From NCBI GenBank assembly GCA_902788365.1, contig CADAJN010000006.1, positions 90,567-154,566 of the forward strand: DNA of 64,000 nucleotides. The letters run 5' to 3'. Of this stretch, positions 55,873 through 63,472 are shown piece after piece; positions within the stretch are counted from its first letter, which is position 1, and each line of letters opens with the position of its first letter. The position numbers and the translations under genes are program-made. Below the pieces are notes generated by a model. The model ran no database searches. It was not told the DNA's origin and saw only the letters and a program-made list of their open reading frames with translations. The DNA comes from an uncultured Pseudomonadota bacterium. GTDB taxonomy: Bacteria; Pseudomonadota; Alphaproteobacteria; RF32; CAG-239.

Positions 55873-56522
55873 TATTTTTCTCCTGCCTGTTTTAATTTTT
55901 GAATAATCTGCGCCGGCTCTTGAGCTTTAAAAATAGCACTTCCTGCCACTAAAGCCGTTGCCCCGTTTTGCACACACTGTGGTGCTGTTGCAAGATTTAT
56001 ACCACCATCAACTTCAAGCTGTATTGAGCGCTGTCCGATTAAATGTTGCATTTGTTTAATTTTATCAAGTTGCGAAGTCATAAACGCCTGCCCGCCAAAC
56101 CCCGGTTCCACAGTCATAATCAATACATTATCAAGTAAATCAATATAAGGTTCTATGACGTCTGCCGGCGTTTGCGGTTTTAGTGATATGCCGCATTTTA
56201 TACCTTGCATTTTAATGGTTTGCAAAACCTGTCGCACATCAACACATGCTTCGTGATGCACAGTCAGCATATCAACTCCGCAACCGGCAAACATATCCAC
56301 AAACCGTAGCGGTTCGTCAACCATTAAATGCACATCAAAAAACAACCTGCTATACGGTCTGAGTTGACGCACCATATCCGGCCCAAAACTTAAATTCGGC
56401 ACAAAATGTCCGTCCATAATATCAAAATGAAGCCAATCGGCACCGGCTTTTTCCACCATTGCTACTTGCTGTCCGATATCTTTAAAATCCGCTGCCAATA
56501 AACTGGGTGCAATCAAAACCAT
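55872..56522 (-). CDS. rpe: Ribulose-phosphate 3-epimerase
   Basis: 216 residues, a TIM barrel. IAPSLLAADF, HFDIMDGHFVPN, VHLMV, MTVEPGFGGQ and EVDGGI carry the metal and catalytic residues. It interconverts ribulose- and xylulose-5-phosphate and links to rpiB and the sedoheptulose-phosphate supply of the heptose pathway. Confidence 0.97.
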   Translation of the reverse strand: MVLIAPSLLAADFKDIGQQVAMVEKAGADWLHFDIMDGHFVPNLSFGPDMVRQLRPYSRLFFDVHLMVDEPLRFVDMFAGCGVDMLTVHHEACVDVRQVLQTIKMQGIKCGISLKPQTPADVIEPYIDLLDNVLIMTVEPGFGGQAFMTSQLDKIKQMQHLIGQRSIQLEVDGGINLATAPQCVQNGATALVAGSAIFKAQEPAQIIQKLKQAGEK

Positions 56523-56661
56523 TTTCAGCTTACTCCTTTATTGTAGGCCATTATATTGTTTGAAAGTTAAATTGTGGTAAAAAATAAATACATAAAACGG
56601 TAAAAGTAGTCGCCTATTCAAAAATTATTTTGACAAATTTTTATTTTTTTGTAAAAAAAAC

Positions 56662-56690
56662 TTGTTTTTATCTAAAAAATCAATTATAAT
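56662..56690 (+). promoter_or_regulatory. Promoter of the orphan gene at 56717
   Basis: TTGTTT (56662-56667), 17-base spacer, perfect TATAAT (56685-56690). Confidence 0.75.
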
Positions 56691-56716
56691 GCATATAGAA
56701 ATAGTGGAGAAACAAC

Positions 56717-57421
56717 ATGGTGTCTGGCACAGTTCAAAAAAGAGAAACTAAAACAGCTATACGACAGCAGACCGTAACTGTTGATATTGTGCCGGAAAAA
56801 TCTGCAACAAAAATTGTTGAAATGCCGAAAACAGATTATCAAGAAGCATTGCAATTTATCAATCTTCTTATTAAATCATCCAAACAAAAAACGGATGATA
56901 CGCGCTTTATGTATGGAAATAAAACGACACAAGTTCAAGAATTTAATGAAAACTTAGATAAGCGTCTTACCGAAACTTTACCACAAATAAAAGCAGCATT
57001 GGAACAAGGTTTAACAATACACATCAGTTATCGTGATTCGGAAAACACAATACCGCATTCATTAAAATTTGTTGATAAAAACGGCCAAAAACAAGGTCCG
57101 GCAATTTACGATTATCCGCCAAATTTCAATATGCCGGTTTCAATTGGTATCATAGAATACAAAGATGATAAAATTGTAAAAAATGATGACATGACATATA
57201 ACCCGATTAAGGAATACGCACATGCGGTTGAAGAGCGCAAAAAATTCTTAGATGAACGTAAAGCCGATTTGGAACACCCTACTCCGATTATATCGGAGCC
57301 AAGTATTATTGATAATATTCGCCGACAAAAGTTTTTTGTAGAAAAAGCAATCAACCGCAATATTATCAATCCGTTAAAAGATAAAATTAAAAATAAGGTA
57401 AAAGATATTTTCCGCAGCTGA
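56717..57421 (+). CDS. Hypothetical protein, 234 residues
   Basis: GTGGAG precedes the ATG and a good promoter lies upstream. It has no signal peptide or membrane helix. It is rich in Lys, Glu, Asn and Thr; a central segment (about 95-160) looks beta-rich, with helical flanks, and the last 40 residues are strongly basic. No family was recognised. It sits at the edge of the tRNA-Ala accessory region, so it may belong to a mobile or species-specific segment. Confidence 0.75.
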   Translation: MVSGTVQKRETKTAIRQQTVTVDIVPEKSATKIVEMPKTDYQEALQFINLLIKSSKQKTDDTRFMYGNKTTQVQEFNENLDKRLTETLPQIKAALEQGLTIHISYRDSENTIPHSLKFVDKNGQKQGPAIYDYPPNFNMPVSIGIIEYKDDKIVKNDDMTYNPIKEYAHAVEERKKFLDERKADLEHPTPIISEPSIIDNIRRQKFFVEKAINRNIINPLKDKIKNKVKDIFRS

Positions 57422-57519
57422 AATATATCAAATTGTTCAAATTATTTGCAAAATACATAAAAATTTTACTTGCAATCAGGTAAAATATTTGTTATTTATT
57501 TGTTTGCTTAACATAAATT

Positions 57520-57595
57520 GGGGGTATAGCTCAGCTGGGAGAGCGCAACGTTCGCAATGTTGAGGTCGGGAGTTCGATCCTCCCTATCTCCACCA
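57520..57595 (+). tRNA. tRNA-Ala (CGC)
   Basis: Acceptor GGGGGTA/TATCTCC includes the G3-U70 pair that marks tRNA-Ala, anticodon stem CAACG/TGTTG around TTCGCAA (anticodon CGC), T loop TTCGATC, CCA encoded. Its 3' end is repeated three more times downstream. Confidence 0.94.
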
Positions 57596-58310
57596 ATTGA
57601 AATAAAAAGACGGGGGTTTAGCCCCGTTTTTTTGTTTTTTTTATATAGTATAGGAGGATCGAACGACCGACCGTAGGAAGGGAGCCGGAGGATAAAAAAC
57701 AACCTCTAAATGTTGTTTTTTGACGACGGGCGAAGACCACTTAATGAGATGACGCGGTAGCGACAACGAATTTAGTGGACAAGTGACCGAAGCAAGCCAA
57801 AGGCGCTGCAAGACCGATCCTCCCTATCTCCACCAATTAAAATAAAAAGACGGGGTTTTAGCCCCGTTTTTTTATGTAGCATAGGAGGATCGAACGACCG
57901 ACCGTAGGAAGGGAGCCGGAGGATAAAAAACAACCTCTAAATGTTGTTTTTTGACGACAGGCGAAGACCACTTAATAAGATGACGCGGTAGCGACAACGA
58001 ATTTAGTGGACGAGTGACCGAAGCAAGCCAAAGGCGCTGCAAGACCGATCCTCCCTATCTCCACCAATTAAAATAAAAAGACGGGGGTTTAGCCCCGTTT
58101 TTTTGTTTTTTTATATAGTATAGGAGGATCGAACGACCGACCGTAGGAAGGGAGCCGGAGGATAAAAAAACAACCTTCAAATGTTGTTTTTTGACGACGG
58201 GCGAAGACCACTTAATGAGATGACGCGGTAGCGACAACGAATATAGTGGACGAGTGACCGAAGCAAGCCAAAGGCGCTGCAAGAAGATCCTCTCTATCTC
58301 CACCAATTAA
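57596..58310 (+). repeat. Three tandem ~235-bp units, each ending in the tRNA-Ala 3' end
   Basis: CTATCTCCACCAATT recurs with its CACCAATT part at 57591 (the real tRNA), 57831, 58062 and 58301, giving periods of 240, 231 and 239 bases. Each unit begins with a terminator hairpin (GACGGGG...CCCCGTTTTTTT), has an inverted copy of the tRNA T arm (AGGAGGATCGAAC), a perfect hairpin AAAAAACAAC/GTTGTTTTTT (imperfect in the third unit), and a CCACTTAAT/ATTTAGTGG dyad. I see no credible protein. These are either serial insertion scars at the tRNA 3' end or tandem duplications of one element. Confidence 0.85.
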
Positions 58311-58516
58311 AATAAAACGGTCGCCTATGTGGCGGTCACTTTGTTTTCAGTATATTTTATCCACAATATATTATGTGTAACATTTTGAATCTGCGTCATA
58401 TATTTTTATAAATAATATTTTTATTATTTTAAACTTGATTTTTCTAATTTTCTGTGATATATTTCTTATTATAAAACATTTGAAAACAATTGAAATTTTA
58501 AGAAAGTGAGGATAAT
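58311..58516. other. AT-rich spacer with one weak hairpin
   Basis: GGTCGCC/GGCGGTC with two G-U pairs near 58319-58337 may be a weak terminator. The remaining bases are AT-rich and lead to the ribosome binding site of the gene at 58517. Confidence 0.4.
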
Positions 58517-59413
58517 ATGGTTAATGAATTAAGAAAAAATATAGGTCGCAGTATGCGGTATGTGGATATGAATGAGCAAATAGATAATCAAATAAAAGAG
58601 CTTGAAAAACGGACTTTTTTTGATTTGAATGCGGAAGCGCAAATCAATGCATTGAAACAGCAAAAAGCGATCAATGAACAACTGATGCGTCAACCGATGA
58701 CAGCGCAGGAATATGAGGAATATGACGATAACGGCGCTTATATTGGTAATCAGGCAATGGTGGCGCAAGCACAGAATCTGATACCGCAAGCGCAAAATCA
58801 GACATCACAGAATAATGATATCGGGCAAATGGTAATGGACGGTGTTAATCATTTGGCGCAAGGTATGACTTTGGGCTGGAGTGATGAAGCGCATGGCGTT
58901 ATGGGCGGCGTGAAGAATATGTATGAAAATTGGCGGGACAATAATTTGACCGGAGACAACTACATTGATGCATTCAAGCAAGGATATCAGGAATATAGAG
59001 ATGCCTCGCGCCAAGCATTGAACGACGGCTATGCGCGCAATCCGCTTATATCGGGCTTAGCGGAAGTTGCTGGAGCCGTTATGTCGCCGATTAAAATACA
59101 TTCGCCGCGCGGTTATACCGGAAGTTTGGGTGGTATAGTATCTCATTCATCGGATATTGCCAAATCACGTATGATAAATACGATAGGCACAGGTGTTATT
59201 AACGGCGCAGGTTACACCAATGATAATACTCTTGGAAATTATGCACAAAATATTGGAATGAGCACTATTACTAATATAGGAGGAACGGCGTTGGGTAACA
59301 GGCTTTTTGGTAGCGGTAATAATATGTATAAATTTGGACGTGGAACAATGAACGGAATAATCCAAACATTACCATATGCAATTAATTATTTGGAAAACAA
59401 GAATGAAAAGTAA
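58517..59413 (+). CDS. Phage- or toxin-like modular protein
   Basis: 298 residues; AAAGTGAGG upstream. Residues 1-60 are helical and charged (possible coiled coil) and 75-105 are Gln/Asn-rich. Residues about 105-205 (LAQGMTLGWSDEAHGVMGG ... YARNPLISGLAEVAGAVMSP) resemble a segment common in phage structural or delivered proteins. Residues 207-298 are Gly-rich and hydrophobic. The stretch that reads ALNDGYAR through HSPRGYTG is duplicated at 59992-60135 with a different tail. This layout is what polymorphic toxin genes with displaced C-terminal cassettes show; toxin activity is inference only. Confidence 0.65.
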   Translation: MVNELRKNIGRSMRYVDMNEQIDNQIKELEKRTFFDLNAEAQINALKQQKAINEQLMRQPMTAQEYEEYDDNGAYIGNQAMVAQAQNLIPQAQNQTSQNNDIGQMVMDGVNHLAQGMTLGWSDEAHGVMGGVKNMYENWRDNNLTGDNYIDAFKQGYQEYRDASRQALNDGYARNPLISGLAEVAGAVMSPIKIHSPRGYTGSLGGIVSHSSDIAKSRMINTIGTGVINGAGYTNDNTLGNYAQNIGMSTITNIGGTALGNRLFGSGNNMYKFGRGTMNGIIQTLPYAINYLENKNEK

Positions 59414-59663
59414 AATATTAAAAAAATCTCTTTGGATAATTTATGGCCTTTTGATGTGTATATCCTTTATTTTAATGGGGATAAGTAATGATCTTGTGGG
59501 TTGGATGTATGGAGTTTTGTTTTGTGTAAGCATCTTCATAGATGACCTTAAAATTATAAGAGGAAATTGGGGACAATTTATTCCGGTAATCTTAACAATT
59601 TTATATTTGTTTTATAAATATGAATCGTTAGTTTTTCTATTGAAAAAGATTTTTAATTGGTAG
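59403..59663 (+). CDS. Small membrane protein (possible immunity partner)
   Basis: 86 residues from ATG 59403, overlapping the previous stop by 11 bases. Three hydrophobic helices (IIYGLLMCISFILMG, WMYGVLFCVSIFI, FIPVILTILYLFY) with basic ends. No family was recognised. Position directly behind the toxin-like gene, small size and overlap suggest an immunity or accessory role. Confidence 0.6.
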   Translation: MKSKILKKSLWIIYGLLMCISFILMGISNDLVGWMYGVLFCVSIFIDDLKIIRGNWGQFIPVILTILYLFYKYESLVFLLKKIFNW

Positions 59664-59692
59664 AAAATCTATAAATAATTGGAGAAAAAATA

Positions 59693-59995
59693 ATGAATAA
59701 ATTTGCAAAAAAAATGCAAAATATATTTGTAAAGATTTCTCAAAAACCTCTCATGATATTATCTATTCAAATATTTTGGGGGTGGATGTTAACTCTTGCA
59801 TGCATATTACGAGATTGGTGGATTATTGTGTTTGCTATATTATTTAATTATTCGCTGAAGAAAAAATGGTTTAATGCTAACATTCAAAAAGTTTTGATAG
59901 TTTCTCTGCCTTTTCTTTATTTATTATACATATGGCAGCCCTTGACAGATGGAACAGTTGGAAATGCAATCAGAGAAATGACAGGTAACGGATGA
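59693..59995 (+). CDS. Small membrane protein, second (possible immunity partner)
   Basis: 100 residues with TTGGAGAAAA before the ATG. Three hydrophobic segments; similar size and topology to the preceding protein, and both begin with a Lys-rich amphipathic stretch, so they may be diverged relatives. Its stop overlaps the start of the orphan fragment (ATGA). Confidence 0.6.
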   Translation: MNKFAKKMQNIFVKISQKPLMILSIQIFWGWMLTLACILRDWWIIVFAILFNYSLKKKWFNANIQKVLIVSLPFLYLLYIWQPLTDGTVGNAIREMTGNG

Positions 59996-60135
59996 TATGG
60001 CAAGAATTGAACGACGGTTATGCGCGCAATCCGCTTGTATCAGGCTTAGCGGAAATCGGCGGAGCCGTTATGTCGCCGATTAAAATACATTCGCCGCGCG
60101 GTTATACCGGAAATATCTCAAATAACAAATTGTGA
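59992..60135 (+). pseudogene. Orphan fragment duplicating part of the toxin-like gene
   Basis: A 47-residue ORF starting MIWQELNDGYARNP. Bases 60001-60112 match 59012-59123 with a handful of substitutions, covering residues about 166-202 of the large protein through HSPRGYTG. After that point the sequence diverges and stops (NISNNKL). ATG overlaps the previous stop as ATGA, so it may still be translated. It looks like a displaced cassette whose variable tail was lost. Confidence 0.75.
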
Positions 60136-60224
60136 ATTATCGGGAATTTGGCGTTGCCAATAAAGCAAGTTTCAGCTAAACTATAAGCAATTTAGCGAAA
60201 TAATTATTTAAAGCGAGGTGCCAA

Positions 60225-61208
60225 ATGAAACAGATTTCAGTCATCGGTTGCGGGCGTTGGGGAACGTTTTTAGGCTGGTATGCCGCCAATTATTGCGATA
60301 TTGACAGCGTTTTAATGTATGGATTGGCCTCTTCCGCCACCTATAATGCGCTCAAAAATACACGTCAAAACGAATATTTGCGCCTTAGCGATAATATGTT
60401 TTTAACCTCGGATATGGGCGAAGCCTTACAAAACGACTTTATCATTATTTCCATTAACTGTCAAAATTTGCGTGATTTAGCTAAGCAAATCAATGCCTAT
60501 CCGGTTGAAGGTAAGACATTTTTACTGGCTATGAAAGGTTTAGAGCAGCCGTCGGCAGAAATTTTGGCTGATGTGTTTTTAAGCGAGTTTCCAACGCAAA
60601 AAGTGCATGTGGCGACGCTCGGCGGTCCGGGGCATGTGGAAGACTATATGAAAAAAGTGCCGTCGGCGGCGGTAATTGACAGCTACGAGCCAAAAGCTCA
60701 GGATTATGCTATTAAATTGTTGCAAAGTGATTTAATTCGTTTTTATTACGGCACCGATATTATCGGCAATCAGGTCGGCGCGGCGCTGAAAAATGTGGTC
60801 GGTTTGGCGGCCGGCATTTTGGATGGGCTTGGTTGGTATGGCCTAAAAGGTGCGTTAATGGCCAGAGCGCCGGTTGAAGTGGGGCGGCTGATTGCCTTTA
60901 AGGGTGGTAATCCGGCTTCGGTTTATGGTTTGGCGCATTTGGGTGACTATGAAGCTACATTGTTTTCACGCAACAGTCATAATCGGATGTTTGGCGAAAT
61001 GTTTGCCAAAGGCGAACGTTATGGTAAGTTAGCCGAAGGTGTGGACACATTGCGCGCGGTGAAAGCCATTGCTGACCGTGAAAACATAGATATGCCGATT
61101 TGTCAGGCTTTGTATAAGGTGATTTTTGAGGAGGCAGACATTAAAGCCACCATTCGCGGTTTGTTTGAGCGCTCGTTGAAAAAGGAATTTGAGCCGCGCG
61201 AAAAATAG
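60225..61208 (+). CDS. gpsA: Glycerol-3-phosphate dehydrogenase [NAD(P)+]
   Basis: 327 residues. ISVIGCGRWGTFLGWY is the dinucleotide site, GPGHVED and the catalytic Lys in GAALKNVVGLAAGILDG follow, then NSHNRMFGEM. It makes sn-glycerol-3-phosphate for phospholipids. The start follows AAGCGAGG. Confidence 0.95.
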   Translation: MKQISVIGCGRWGTFLGWYAANYCDIDSVLMYGLASSATYNALKNTRQNEYLRLSDNMFLTSDMGEALQNDFIIISINCQNLRDLAKQINAYPVEGKTFLLAMKGLEQPSAEILADVFLSEFPTQKVHVATLGGPGHVEDYMKKVPSAAVIDSYEPKAQDYAIKLLQSDLIRFYYGTDIIGNQVGAALKNVVGLAAGILDGLGWYGLKGALMARAPVEVGRLIAFKGGNPASVYGLAHLGDYEATLFSRNSHNRMFGEMFAKGERYGKLAEGVDTLRAVKAIADRENIDMPICQALYKVIFEEADIKATIRGLFERSLKKEFEPREK

Positions 61209-61293
61209 GCATTGCTTTTTTGCTTGCAAATTCAATAAAAGCGTTTATGATAGGCTCATCTGAACAATGAAACAAAAACAAATTAAGGAGATT

Positions 61294-62445
61294 ATGATGA
61301 AAAAAAGTTTGCTGTTGGCGTTTACGTTTTTATACGCCCTGCCCGTTCACGCTTCGGTGCAAGATTTGATTGACAGTATTAAAAATAAAGATTTGGCGCA
61401 GGCTGAAACCCTGCTTAAAAACGGCGAAAATGTGAATGCCGCCAACGAACAAGGCAATACGCCGTTACACTATGCGGTGGCGACAAATAATGCGGACATG
61501 GCGCGGCTTTTGTTGCAATACGGTGCCGATATGAATGCCGAAAATACAAAGGGTTGGAGCCCGCTGAAGATTGCACAGACCAAAAATGTGGCCGAAGTGA
61601 CCGAAGTTTTGGTGGAAAAGCTGAAACAGCCGGCGGTGGCTGAAGTAAAAGCGGTTAAAGAAACAGCACAAAATGTGGCGCAAAATGTGGCTCAAAATGC
61701 GGCACCAAAAGTTAATGCCGCGGTTAAAACGGTTGAAACCGAAGCTGCAAAAGAAATTGATGATGCTGCCGAAGATGCGGCTTTGTTAGATGATGCAATG
61801 CAGGCGGTTGAACAGGCGCGCCAAGAGGCTAAAAACTCTGAAGCGGCACGCTTGGCGGCTGTGGAAATTAAAAATAAGGCTGAGGCGGCGCTGACCGAAG
61901 CCGAAGAAAAAATTGCCGATTTAGAACAGAAAAACAAAGATTTAGAAAAAACTGTGGCCGACCAGAAAAAAGAATTGGCGCAGGCAACAGAAAAATTAAA
62001 AGCGGCTCAAACGGCAACAGCAACAACAGCGGCTAAGGCGGCGTCTAAGGCCCCTGCCCCTGCGGCTAAAACCGCGCCGGCTCCGAAAGCCGCTCCGAAA
62101 GCCGCTCCAAAAGCCGCGCCGGCTCCAAAGCCGCAACCGCCGGTGAAGTCTAAGCTGAACAGCGCCATGACGGCCGGCGATGAAGAAGTTATTTATTGCT
62201 TGAATATTCTCGGTCAGGTTGAAAATCCGAATATGGTGCAAGCGGCCGGATTTTATGCGTCCGGTGCCGGTATCAGTCATGCGCGCTATAACGAAATTGT
62301 CGCGCTGGCAAACAGCTTTTATTCCGGTGCGAAAGAGGCTGAGTTGAAGTCGGTAACCGACCAATGCGGCAAAATTATCACGCCGGCGAATGCGCAGAAG
62401 CAAAATCAGATTATTCGCAGTTTGAATATGGCACGCGGTCAATAG
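61294..62445 (+). CDS. Secreted ankyrin-repeat protein with coiled coil
   Basis: 383 residues from ATG 61294 (AAGGAG upstream; 61297 is possible). The signal peptide ends near VHAS. Two to three ankyrin repeats (about 35-110, NTPLHYAVATNNADMARLLLQ) are followed by an Ala/Glu/Lys-rich helix and coiled coil (about 120-235), an Ala-Pro-Lys linker (about 245-290) with repeated APKAAPKAAP units, and a C-terminal domain with two Cys. The architecture suggests a periplasmic protein spanning toward peptidoglycan or the outer membrane. The function is unknown. Confidence 0.82.
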   Translation: MMKKSLLLAFTFLYALPVHASVQDLIDSIKNKDLAQAETLLKNGENVNAANEQGNTPLHYAVATNNADMARLLLQYGADMNAENTKGWSPLKIAQTKNVAEVTEVLVEKLKQPAVAEVKAVKETAQNVAQNVAQNAAPKVNAAVKTVETEAAKEIDDAAEDAALLDDAMQAVEQARQEAKNSEAARLAAVEIKNKAEAALTEAEEKIADLEQKNKDLEKTVADQKKELAQATEKLKAAQTATATTAAKAASKAPAPAAKTAPAPKAAPKAAPKAAPAPKPQPPVKSKLNSAMTAGDEEVIYCLNILGQVENPNMVQAAGFYASGAGISHARYNEIVALANSFYSGAKEAELKSVTDQCGKIITPANAQKQNQIIRSLNMARGQ

Positions 62446-62472
62446 TTCGCACGTATCGGCGTTTATTTCACC

Positions 62473-62507
62473 TCCCCTTATGTGGCAACGCATAAGGGGA
62501 TATTTTT
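62473..62507 (+). terminator. Terminator of the ankyrin gene
   Basis: TCCCCTTATG (62473-62482) and CATAAGGGGA (62491-62500) pair perfectly, then T5. Confidence 0.92.
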
Positions 62508-62565
62508 GTGCATAAGTATGGGATAAGACTGTGTAAAAAAATGTGAATTTGTTTGTTGAAAAGCG

Positions 62566-62631
62566 TGTGATAAGTTGTTGATATAATGTGGATAATGCTG
62601 TGTATAACCTTGTGGATAACTCGGTGGATAA
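62566..62631. promoter_or_regulatory. Cluster of DnaA-box-like 9-mers at 12-bp spacing
   Basis: TGTGGATAA (62587), TGTGTATAA (62599), TGTGGATAA (62611) and GGTGGATAA (62623) all lie on one strand with an exact 12-base step. On the other strand they read TTATCCACA, TTATACACA, TTATCCACA and TTATCCACC against the DnaA consensus TTATNCACA. A shortened version, TGTGATAA, lies at 62566. This could be a replication origin or a DnaA-titrating or DnaA-regulated site. Confidence 0.65.
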
Positions 62632-62821
62632 AATTGGGAATGGCAATAACAATGTCATTGTTAGAGGTGCAAAGCACGACGTAACAATCTTCGGACGCAA
62701 GTCCGATAATTAGCACATTTATCGCACTTTGTGCGGAGATGCCTTCGTCAGCCTTAAAAGGCTTCCTCTGCATGACAGGAAGAGGATGTCGACGTGCGAT
62801 GACATTGTTAAAAATAATAAA
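62632..62821. repeat. Noncoding palindromic-repeat debris
   Basis: The stretch holds a degenerate relative of the repeat motif (GGTGCAAAGCAC) and short dyads such as GTCCGA-type and GCCTT/AAGGC arms. I see no gene. Confidence 0.5.
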
Positions 62822-62948
62822 GTCATCCCTCCGAGCGAAGTGAGGTCAAGGGATCTACCGATTTTTAATAATTTGAAGATGCCTTGACGGTGCAAAGCAC
62901 CGAGGCATGACATTTTATGTTAGAGGTGCAGAGCACCGAGGCATGACA
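62822..62948. repeat. 127-bp dispersed repeat, copy 1
   Basis: It is nearly identical to 63237-63363, with only single-base differences. It contains CCTC/GAGG and ATGCC...CGGTGC/GCACCG...GGCAT dyads; the sub-motif GTGCARAGCACCGAGGCATG occurs twice per copy, and a degenerate relative lies near 62667. It appears to be a noncoding palindromic element. Confidence 0.85.
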
Positions 62949-63038
62949 ATTTTTAGAGTATCGTCTTTAAAGCATATACCCCTATATTTTAGTTCATAAA
63001 AAAAGCACAAAAAAAATGTATAAAAAGTAATAAAATTA

Positions 63039-63066
63039 TTGACATCTATAATATAAATATTATAAT
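63039..63066 (+). promoter_or_regulatory. Consensus sigma-70 promoter
   Basis: TTGACA (63039-63044), 16-base spacer, TATAAT (63061-63066); both hexamers are perfect. It is about 410 bases upstream of the adhesin-like gene, with a structured leader between. Confidence 0.9.
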
Positions 63067-63094
63067 CCGTGTCATCATAAACTGTCTGAATTGG

Positions 63095-63128
63095 CAGCTT
63101 ATGTTTGTATGCATATTAACATAAGCTG
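63095..63128 (+). promoter_or_regulatory. Leader hairpin downstream of the strong promoter
   Basis: CAGCTTATGTT (63095-63105) and AACATAAGCTG (63118-63128) pair perfectly over eleven bases. A second dyad TTCTTA/TAAGAA follows. It is part of a long leader or of a separate small RNA. Confidence 0.7.
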
Positions 63129-63236
63129 TTGTTCTTAGGGAGTTTTCTTTAAGAATGGCAGTGAGTGTGAATTAGTTTGTCTGAAGTGATGATTAAGAGG
63201 TTATTTTCTGAGCGTAAGCGCGGATAAGGCTGAAAG

Positions 63237-63363
63237 GTCATCCCTCCGAGCGAAGTGAGGTCAAGGGATCTACCGATTTTTAATAATTTGAAGATGCCTT
63301 GACGGTGCAGAGCACCGAGGCATGACATTTTATGTTAAAAGTGCAAAGCACCGAGGCATGACA
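63237..63363. repeat. 127-bp dispersed repeat, copy 2
   Basis: Second copy of the element at 62822, same orientation and same length, inserted in the leader between the strong promoter and the adhesin-like gene. Confidence 0.85.
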
Positions 63364-63400
63364 TTGATTGCTTTTGACGAACGAAAAAATTAAGTTGTCA

Positions 63401-63421
63401 TCCTATGGCTTGACCATAGGA
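63401..63421. repeat. Perfect 8-bp hairpin upstream of the adhesin-like gene
   Basis: TCCTATGG (63401-63408) and CCATAGGA (63414-63421). There is no U tract. A regulatory or repeat-derived hairpin. Confidence 0.5.
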
Positions 63422-63472
63422 GCTTGGCAAAAAAAACTTTTATTATATTAACAATAAATGAAAGGATAGAAT

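Noticed and set aside
57508..57702. Minus-strand 64-codon ORF across tRNA-Ala
   Set aside because: It is antisense to a clear tRNA and to repeat DNA; a translation artefact.
58055..58306. Minus-strand 83-codon ORF inside the third tandem unit
   Set aside because: It lies fully within the noncoding repeat unit and has no ribosome binding site.
57596..58310. CRISPR array
   Set aside because: The units are ~235 bp and nearly identical over most of their length, with no short repeat plus unique spacer pattern and no cas genes.
62719..62913. Minus-strand 64-codon ORF
   Set aside because: It covers the 127-bp palindromic repeat; such repeats often give spurious frames.
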